A DNA stretch of 64,000 nucleotides from positions 664,501 through 728,500 of the forward strand of contig CAMRHE010000463.1 of NCBI GenBank assembly GCA_947044405.1, in the 5' to 3' direction. This DNA is from Leptodactylus fallax (taxonomy: Eukaryota; Chordata; Amphibia; Anura; Leptodactylidae). Below, one piece after another: positions 57,054-64,000 of this stretch; the first letter of the stretch is position 1; each line of letters opens with the position of its first letter. The translations under genes were made by a program, and so were the position numbers. The notes beneath the pieces are model-generated. The model was not told the origin of the DNA. It did no database searches and saw only the letters and a list, made by a program, of their open reading frames with translations.

Positions 57054-60000
57054 AGTCCCCTGCTGCTGTAGGGCGTGTAGTAGGGGAAACTGACAAGGAG
57101 ACTATGTGGGGAGAATGCCCTGATGATGACCTGATCGCTGCAAGTCCTGTCATACAGGTGGAAATGGAGGGTATTCCGGTTACCGGGATGATTGACACGG
57201 GTTCCCAAGTAACGACCTTGAGTAGAGACTGTTATGAACGGTACTTCCGGCAACATGTGAAATATGATCCCCATACATTCGTACGAGTGGTCGCAGCTAA
57301 CCAGTTACCAGTTCCGGTCGTGGGAGTGGCCTGGATGAATGTCCGGGTATGTGGCCAAGATCTAGGTAGGAAAGGCATTGTGGTGGTACAGGAGTCACAT
57401 GAAGTAAAGGTCCCTGTCATTTTGGGGATGAATGTGTTAAAAGAATTAGATCAGATCCTCTTTGAAAAGAAAGGTCACGGTTAGTGGAAAGAAACCACCA
57501 CCCATCGGCCTACTCAAACAGCTTTCCAGCGGCTGATCCGGACATGTGGCTTACAGAAAAGTTTGGATGCACAGCGTCCTCTGGCTCGAATTTCAGTTCC
57601 TTTGCATACAAAAGTTACACTGCCACCCAGTCAGGAGACAATAGTGTCCATGCCCATAGGCACCTGTCGGAAACTAGAGGGCATAGCTGTGTTGGTAGAA
57701 CCACTGCAGGCAGCCGAAGGAGGTGTTGATCCGCTAGTGGCCCGTTCCTTGGCAATAGTTCGCAATGGAAGAGTACCACTTCGATGTGTAAACACTCAGG
57801 ACCAGAGTGTGGACCTGACCCCAGGGAGGCAGCTGGCTAACATCTATGTGACTCCGGAGGAAGTAAGGAAAGTAACTCCAATGCAGCTGAAGCCGACTGA
57901 AAGGGATGAGTGGACCGTAACTGTGTCCATGGGAGAAGATGAGGAACCCACCTCTGAATGGAATGGCTGTGCAATTCGAGAACAGATGAAGATGGATGTA
58001 AGTTCATGTTCTCTGGAATGGGTGCAGAAGGTAGATGAGCTGTTGTGGGAGAACCGAGCCACCTTTGCACGGTATGCTGAAGATTTTGGATGTACCACAG
58101 GGATCTACCATGAGATTCCCACAGGAGACACCCCTCCAATTAGAGAGCGCTACCGACAAATTCCTCCACAGTTGTATCAGGAAGTGAAAGAACTGTTAGC
58201 TAAGATGCTACAGGGTGGGATCATCCAAGAAAGCCAGAGTCCCTGGGCGGCTCCTGTGGTGTTAGTAAGAAAAAAAGATGGGTCCATCCGATTTTGCGTA
58301 GACTATCGGAAGTTAAACGCTTGCACCGTACGAGATTCCTACCCCTTGCCACGGATTGAGGAGTCCCTCTCAGCGCTAGGGAGAGCCCGGTACTTCTCCT
58401 CACTAGATCTGGCTAGTGGGTATTGGCAGGTGCTGATGGCCACAAAAGACAAGGAGAAGACGGCATTCATCTTGCCCATGGGACTATACGAATTTAACCG
58501 GATGCCCTTCGGTTAGACAAATGCACCCGGAACGTTTCAGCGGTTGATGGAGAAATGTCTCGGTGACTTCAACTTTGAGTTCACTCTCATCTACTTGGAT
58601 GACATTATAGTGTATTCTGCGACCTTTGAAGACCATCTCCACCAGTTGGGGCAAGTATTTCGAAGATTGCGGGAACATGGGCTCAAATTGAAACCCAGTA
58701 AATGTCGGTTGTTCCAATCTGAAATTGATTACTTGGGTCACCGCGTATCAGGAGAAGGGGTGAGACCATCAAGAGACAAGATAGCGGCTGTTCAAGATTG
58801 GCCAATACCGACTACCCTGCGAGAAGTGAGGGCGTTCCTTGGAGTAGCCGGTTACTATCGACGGTTTATTAAGGATTTCGCCAAGGTAGCAGCACCACTT
58901 AATGCTCTCCTACGAGGCACATCCGGTGGTCCAAAGAACCGGTCCGTGAAGTGGGGACCTGAACAGGAACAAGCCTTCCAGGCATTGAAGGATGCACTGA
59001 CAACAGCCCCAATCTTGGCATATGCTGATTACCACTTGCCGTTCCAGCTATATACAGATGCAAGCCTGTATGGTCTTGGAGCAGTGCTTTCCCAGCTTCA
59101 GGATGGCCAGGAGAGGGTCATAGCGTACGGCAGCCGGTCTTTGAGAGATTCTGAAAGAAACCCCGAGAATTATAGTTCATTTAAATTGGAGCTGTTGGCA
59201 CTGGTATGGGCCATGACCGAGAAATTCTCTGAATATTTGACCGGTGCTGAAGTTTTAGTACTGACTGACAACAACCCACTAGCTCACCTAGAAAATGCCA
59301 AGCTCGGGGCGTTAGAGCAGAGGTGGATAGCCCGAATGTCTACGTTCAATTACCGCATTAAGTATCGGTCCAAGACAGAGAACCAGAATGCTGACGGACT
59401 TTCTATGGTAACTGCCCAGACCCCCACAGAAGACGTGGATCATGAGTTGGAGCATGTGGAGGTGCCCGACTTCAGCAGATTTTCACAGGCCTTGACCGCC
59501 ACTAATCAGTTTGAGATGGAGGGGACTGAAATGGCTCCTTTCTTTGGTCCCTCACGACAGGAATGGGCACAGATACAACAGACCCATGAGGGGCTGGCGC
59601 AGATGATCAAGTGTGTTGAGAAAGGCCAGAAGCCCTGTAGAGAGGAAAGAGAACGACTAACACGTGAGATATTATCTGTTTTGAGTCAGCGGGAAAAGTT
59701 GGAGATGAAAAATGGAGTGCTATGCCGAAAGGTCTATTTACCTTCTGAGATCGACATTCGATACCAAATTGTGGTGCCTAGTGAACTGGCTCGCTCGTTG
59801 GCAGTTGAGGCTCGTAATAAGAATGGACATTTTGGTCATGAGAAGACCTTTCGTTGGTTACAGCGACTGATTTACTGCCCTGGTCTTCGTCAAATGGTCG
59901 AAGAAGTATGCCGCAGCTGTCGAACTTGTGAGATCCATAAGGCAATAGAACAGAGAGCTCCCCTGCAAACCATCGTGACCCAGGAACCTTTAGAAATCGT

Positions 60001-61192
60001 CATGATAGACTATCTAATGGTGGGCCCATCCAATAGCGGACACCAGTATTGCCTCGTAATGGTGGATCACTTCACCAAATTTGCGGTGGTAACCACCACC
60101 AAGGACCAGACAGCTGAGTCAGCAGCTCGTGCTCTGTGCCAAGATTTCATTCGAGTATATGGGTGCCCCCAACGCATCCACTCCGACCAGGGCGCCTGCT
60201 TTGAGGGACACGTAATGAAAGAAGTTCAACGTATCTACGGGATAAAAAAGTCGCACACGACTCCATACCACCCTCAGGGAAATGGGGCCTGTGAAAGATT
60301 CAACAGAACTCTGCTACAGATGCTGCGGACTCTGGAGGAAGACAAGAAGTTACAGTGGCCTCAGTTCTTGTCTGAAATGGTGTGGGCCTATAACAATCAG
60401 GTCCATTCTACAACGGGGTACTCTCCTTATACACTTCTCTTTGGGCGGTCTGGGCGAAGTATAGGAGAATTACAGTTGAATGATGTGGATGGGTTCCCTC
60501 CGAGGGATCCAACCTCTTGGGTGCGGGCGCATCGGCAAAGACTTGAGACAATCCATCGATTGGTGCGGCAGCGCCTGCAAGAACATCCCCATCCTGATAA
60601 GACCCCAGTGCAAGAAGCACCATTGCAACCAGGCGACCTGGTGCTAGTTCGTGTCAAGAAACCCCAAGGGAAATTGGAAAGCAGATGGGAGGCTTTGCCG
60701 TATCGTGTTGTTGGCCGCAAGTATGCGAATGGGCCAGTGTACCAGGTCCAGAAAGAAGGAACTGATTGTGTTCGAGTACTTCACCGAAATATGTTGCGCC
60801 TGTGTCATTCTGAAGGGACAAATCACGATGGGCCTGCCAATGTGAATGAGCTCCCACAGTCAGAGAATGGAGGTGCGGAATGGGCCTCCGACGAGGAGGA
60901 TGATTGTTGGCCGATCCCTGCTCCTGGGGATGTTCCACCTGTGACTACTGTATCTCCGGCCTGTGCCCCCTCTGGTGCGGAATCCGCTGGTCCTTCTCAG
61001 CCCATAGCTGCAGCACCCCATAATATACCACCGGTCCTCAGACGGACCACTAGGCCAAATGCTGGTATTCCCCCTGTTCGGTATGCGCAGGATGAGTTTG
61101 TTTGGCCTGCCATACATCGGTATACTACCACTCTGTGCATAAAAGTACAACCCTCTGGATATACAGTCATAGGCAGGGACTGCCAATCTTAA
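57035..61192 (+). pseudogene. pol: Pol polyprotein (PR-RT-RNase H-IN) of the Ty3/gypsy element, two in-frame stops
   Basis: A single frame of about 1,385 codons, interrupted only by TAG at 57482 and TAG at 58514. Aspartic protease: IDTGSQ at 57191 and VILGMNVL before the first stop. Reverse transcriptase: FCVDYRKLN, SLDLASGYWQ, then the second TAG inside the conserved FG-TNAP block, then the catalytic YLDD at 58592-58603. RNase H: LYTDAS near 59057 and LTDNNPLAHL. Integrase: a His/Cys zinc region ending CRSCRTC near 59915, and a DD35E core with Asp at 60008, Asp at 60185 and Glu at 60293. A C-terminal GPY/F-like region (RWEALPYRVVGRKYANGPVY) follows near 60690, then a Pro-rich tail with RRTTRPNAG. 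No chromodomain was recognised. The second stop falls in the RT core, so the copy is inactive. No frameshift was found. Confidence 0.93.
57044..57087 (+). promoter_or_regulatory. Candidate -1 ribosomal frameshift signal between gag and pol
   Basis: GTTAAAC (57044-57050) sits in the gag frame as G TTA AAC directly before the gag stop. After a 5-base spacer, 57056-57066 can pair with 57077-57087 in an 11-bp stem (TCCCCTGCTGC with GTAGTAGGGGA; two G-U pairs) around a 10-base loop. Pol is in the -1 frame and open from 57035. GTTAAAC is a known slippery heptamer in arteriviruses. Function here is inferred. Confidence 0.7.
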
Positions 61193-61204
61193 AGTGGGGG
61201 GGAA
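61191..61204 (+). promoter_or_regulatory. Polypurine tract
   Basis: AAAGTGGGGGGGAA, two bases before the 3' LTR, overlapping the pol stop codon. It is the expected primer for plus-strand DNA synthesis; the single T is unusual but tolerated. Confidence 0.8.
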
Positions 61205-61206
61205 TA

Positions 61207-62185
61207 TGTAAGAGACAGCCAATGTTGTCCTAAGCTTCATTTGGCTGTATAAACTATTAATGTTGAATGTATTTCTGTGATTCTGTTCCTTTAAGACAGC
61301 AGCCATTGTAATTGTGACATGATGCTGGAGTGAGACCCCCCCCCCCTTTTATGTCAGCCTGCCTGTTCTGCAGACAGAGTGTGAGCAGAGAAGCAGGAAG
61401 TGACGAGACAGAGAGCAGCAGCCATCTTAGCAAGTGTTGTATTGAACTGGTGTGGAGATTTTTCTGTACAGCTAAGCTGTATCTTGGTCCAGAGACAAAC
61501 AGAGTGTAAAGAGACAACAGGACTAGTGAGTCCACGTGAAAGGAACTGTGCTCAGTGGCTGATCAGTGAGACTGACATTGTGACTGTGTATATGGATACC
61601 ACAGATAGAGACTCGCAGTGCTGTTGATGTACTGGACAGTAACTGCTAAATTCCGGCTTACATCCCAGCTCAGTGTATGGATTCGGCAGGACTGTCAGTG
61701 TGCTGAGTGGAATCTGCTGTTGGATTACATTGCATTCAGTTGGTTTTCCTGTCTGTTAAAGAGGACTTCATTTCTCCCAAGATCCTGATAACCGTGAGGA
61801 GAGGACGCTTCACTATAAAAGAAAGGACCGACTTTGGGCCCCACCGCGCGCTTCTACGGACTGTAAGCGGTCCACCTGGACCACTGGGGAAAAGGGGGTG
61901 CACCCAAATGTGATGTCAGGGTCAGTTAGGGATAGTTTTGAGTATATTGTTCATTCAGTGTCCATACTGCAGAAGTGGACAGAGTAAAAGTAGAAACCAT
62001 TGCAGAATTTGCCTTGAAATTGTTCATGCTATATTGTATATTTTGCTTGTCTTTATCCCTGTCATTTTACCTTTAACTAGCCTTTATTAACTTATAGTAA
62101 ATATATATTTTTTTTCTTGAACTACCGCGTGTGCGTTCATTTCTGGTTGCGGAGTCCAAACCACCTGCCTTGCTCTCGGTTCACA
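61207..62185 (+). repeat. 3' LTR of the gypsy element
   Basis: Starts TGTAAGAGACAGCC and ends TCGGTTCACA; 979 bp, colinear with the 5' LTR and about 99% identical. The C run near 61335 is three bases longer. The TATA box copy is at 61814-61821. Followed by CCCT, the target-site duplication. Confidence 0.95.
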
Positions 62186-62931
62186 CCCTCTTTCTGTAGG
62201 TGTCCCCCAAGGCTCCGTCCTAGGACCCCTCCTGTTCTCCATCTACACCCTAGGCCTTGGCCAACTCATAGAATCCCATGGTTTCCATTACCATTGCTAT
62301 GTTGACGACATCCAAATATTTCTCTCTGGACCAGACATTACCTCCCTGTTGTCCAGAGTCCTAGAATGTCTCGCAGCCGTAGCCTCCTTTCTCTCCTCCC
62401 GCCTTCTCAAACTCAACATGGAGAAAACGGAGTTCATCATCTTCACCCCTCCTCGCACGACCCCCCTACCTGACCCATCTATCAAAATTAATGGAACCAC
62501 TCTCACCCCAGGCCCACAGGCCTGCTGCCTTGGGATAACCTTAGACTCTGACCTATCCTTCAAGCCGCACATCCAAACCCTCAACACCTCCTGCCGCCTC
62601 CAACTCAAGAACATCCACCGAATCCGCTCCATCCTCACCCCTGAAACTACAAAGATGCTAGTCCACGCCCTCATAATCTCCCGCCTAGACTACTGTAACA
62701 CCCTTCTCCATGGCCTCCCAGCTAACACTCTCGCCCCCCCTCATACTGTGCTGCTCGCCTAATACACCTCTCCCCCCGTTCTTCATCGGCCGCTCCCCTC
62801 TGCCAATCCCTTCACTGACTACCCATCACCCAGCGAATAGAGATCAAACTACTAACACTGACATACAAAGCCATCCACAGCCTGTCCCCTCCATATATCT
62901 CCAATCTAATCTCCCGCTACCTGCCTGCACG
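62186..62931 (+). pseudogene. L2-type LINE reverse transcriptase fragment
   Basis: The frame continuing from 62187 reads [17 protein letters not shown] (62190-62240), [10 protein letters not shown] (catalytic aspartates, near 62300), [26 protein letters not shown] and [13 protein letters not shown] (near 62690), the order and wording of L2-clade reverse transcriptases. Near 62735 the frame changes; it then continues as [10 protein letters not shown], with a TGA near 62814 where L2 proteins have a conserved tryptophan, and TYKAIHSLSPPYIS near 62860. Similarity ends at 62931, where CAGTGCCGG begins. The 5' portion is missing apart from the probable 49 bp at 54970-55018. Confidence 0.85.
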
Positions 62932-63277
62932 CAGTGCCGGACTGGGATGTCTAGGGCCCACCAGTGGAATTGTTTCTAGGGGCCCACCATCAGGACCCCT
63001 GCAGATCAGTGGTACCGAGACAGGGCGGCTAAAGGTAATAACATGCCGGGAGCCATGCTGCTCACCCACTATAGCATGTGCAACCCTGCACTACCTAAAC
63101 CTACTGCTACACCTTGTATGGCAAGTGAACAGCGTGGCTCCAAGAATTGTTACCTGTATCAGCACTGTCCTGGAAAAGCTGATCTGCAGAGGTCCTAGCT
63201 GTTGTATCATCGCAGATGTAATATTGATGGCCTATCCTAAGGACAGGATATCAATATTAGAAAGATGGATAAACACT
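62932..63277. mobile_element. Possible hAT-like non-autonomous element fragment
   Basis: CAGTGCCGGACTGGGATGTC followed by TAGGGCCCACC resembles hAT-type termini and interrupts the L2 LINE. Near 63228-63258, GGCCTATCCTAAGGACAGGA is the inverted form of the CCTCAGGATAGGC word at 63850, suggesting a fragment of that repeat. No second terminus was identified. Confidence 0.35.
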
Positions 63278-63281
63278 TTAA

Positions 63282-63635
63282 AGGGGTTGTCCAGGAATTG
63301 GAGCAACCCATGTGCCGTGCGGGAGGTGTAAAATCAAAAATAAATAAATAAAAATGCATACTCACCTGTCCCCGCCGCTCCGTTGTCTGCTGCCAGTGTC
63401 CATTCAGTCTCATGCCGGCGACTCCTTGCTGGGAGTCCTGCACCTCATGTGATCGCTAAGACCAATTAGGTACAGGATTTCCAGAAATGAGGCGCCGCCA
63501 TGAGACCGAACAGACACAGGCAGGGGACAGCGGGGAGCTGGGGACAGGTGAGTATGCTTTTTTTAAAATTTTTCTTATTTTTACACCTCCCTGGCGGCTG
63601 CCACAGGGGTCGCTCCAGTTTATGGACAACCTCTG
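63282..63635. mobile_element. TTAA-flanked foldback MITE
   Basis: A 354-bp element with TTAA on both sides (63278-63281 and 63636-63639). Its left arm (AGGGGTTGTCCAGGAATTGG, ACACCTCC-complement words, CATACTCACCTGTCCC) is the imperfect reverse complement of its right arm (GGGACAGGTGAGTATG, TTACACCTCC, GGACAACCTCTG). The arms are about 150 bp each, with a short unpaired centre near 63440-63500. Four-base TTAA duplication is characteristic of piggyBac- and Kolobok-type elements. No coding sequence. Confidence 0.75.
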
Positions 63636-63639
63636 TTAA

Positions 63640-64000
63640 GGGGTTGTATGGGCCAAATTTTTTTATGGCCTCTTCACTGGTCCCCCCACATAGTGGCCTC
63701 TTCACTGGTCCCCCATACTGTATGGGGAACAGTGATGGGGCCATTATATTGTGTGGGAGCAGTGATGGAGGCTAACATCCTGTGGGGGGACATTAAACTG
63801 TGTGGGGCATATTAAAGGGGTTGTCCAGGGTTAATCTCTTTTATGGTTTATCCTCAGGATAGGCTATAAATACCTGATCGGTAGGGGCTGACACACGGCC
63901 CCATCAGCTGTCCGGAGCCACTTCCGGAGCCCGTTCTGTACACAACACAGGGCTGGAAGCAGAAAGCTCCATCCGCTGTATAGCAGCCCGGCGCCGTCAC
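63640..64000. repeat. Anuran-type interspersed repeat sequences
   Basis: From 63640 a GGGGTTGTATGGGCC start, then loose GTGTGGGG/CATTATA periodic text to about 63810. From 63814, TTAAAGGGGTTGTCCAGG begins a second TTAA-type element with TTATCCTCAGGATAGGC and TACCTGATCGGTAGGGG, running off the window end. A related diverged copy is at 46957-47215. Confidence 0.5.

Larger units (their letters stand above)
55019..62185 (+). mobile_element. Ty3/gypsy LTR retrotransposon, full length, recently inserted
   Basis: A 7,167-bp element with TG...CA bounded LTRs (976 and 979 bp), a primer binding site, gag, a pol of protease, reverse transcriptase, RNase H and integrase in that order, a polypurine tract and a 4-bp CCCT target duplication (55015-55018 and 62186-62189). 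The RT-before-IN order identifies Ty3/gypsy rather than Ty1/copia. No envelope-like frame follows pol. The LTRs differ by about seven substitutions by my count plus a C-run length difference, so the insertion is young. Pol has two in-frame stops, so this copy is not autonomous. Confidence 0.95.

Noticed and set aside
57482..57484. TAG between protease and reverse transcriptase as a programmed readthrough codon
   Set aside because: A second TAG lies within the conserved RT core at 58514, where readthrough makes no sense. Both look like ordinary point lesions, and no readthrough structure is evident.

Overview
The window looks like nuclear DNA of a large vertebrate genome, most likely an anuran amphibian. 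This is inferred from the repeat content: a CR1 LINE, an L2-type LINE, four separate Tc1/mariner elements, a Ty3/gypsy LTR retrotransposon, a tRNA-derived SINE, and short interspersed elements beginning AGGGGTTGTCC next to TTAA, a style common in frog and toad genomes. I see no intact host protein gene and no RNA gene. The only uninterrupted coding region I accept as real is the gag of the LTR retrotransposon.

About 60% of the window (roughly 38 of 64 kb) is tandem repeat, in nine unrelated minisatellite families with units of about 30 to 69 bp: 57-59 bp (1-1428), 30 bp (2804-7873), 50 bp (9734-11382), 52 bp (14567-15393), about 39 bp (16424-30087, split by a Tc1 element), 44 bp (30756-31415), 34 bp (32563-37531), 41 bp (37848-45833) and 69 bp (47438-51038). 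Several show higher-order structure: 510 and 1836 bp periods in the 34-bp array, 915 bp in the 30-bp array, about 280 bp in the 39-bp array, and 492, 943 and 1476 bp spacings in the 41-bp array. Such density suggests a subtelomeric or pericentromeric setting. Nearly all long open frames here are by-products of these repeats.

Transposons are placed as follows. A SINE sits inside the 30-bp array (2889-3137). A 5'-truncated, frameshifted CR1 LINE lies on the minus strand (11467-13919). A Tc1 element with 218-bp inverted repeats is cleanly inserted in the 39-bp satellite (23457-25100). A decayed Tc1 copy (about 30224-32150) carries the 44-bp minisatellite inside its transposase, and the minisatellite was evidently built from transposase sequence. 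From 51.5 kb to the end there is a nested stack: a hAT-like/low-complexity element, two more Tc1 elements (51965-53362 and 53468-54969), and an L2 LINE split by a 7.17-kb Ty3/gypsy element (55019-62185). That element has near-identical LTRs, a tRNA-Ser-type primer binding site, gag, a candidate -1 frameshift signal and a pol with two in-frame stops. The window ends in TTAA-flanked foldback and other interspersed repeats.

The strongest observations are the minisatellite born within a Tc1 transposase, the slippery-site-plus-hairpin arrangement between gag and pol of the gypsy element, and the insertion of that element into an L2 reverse transcriptase just before its GVPQG block.
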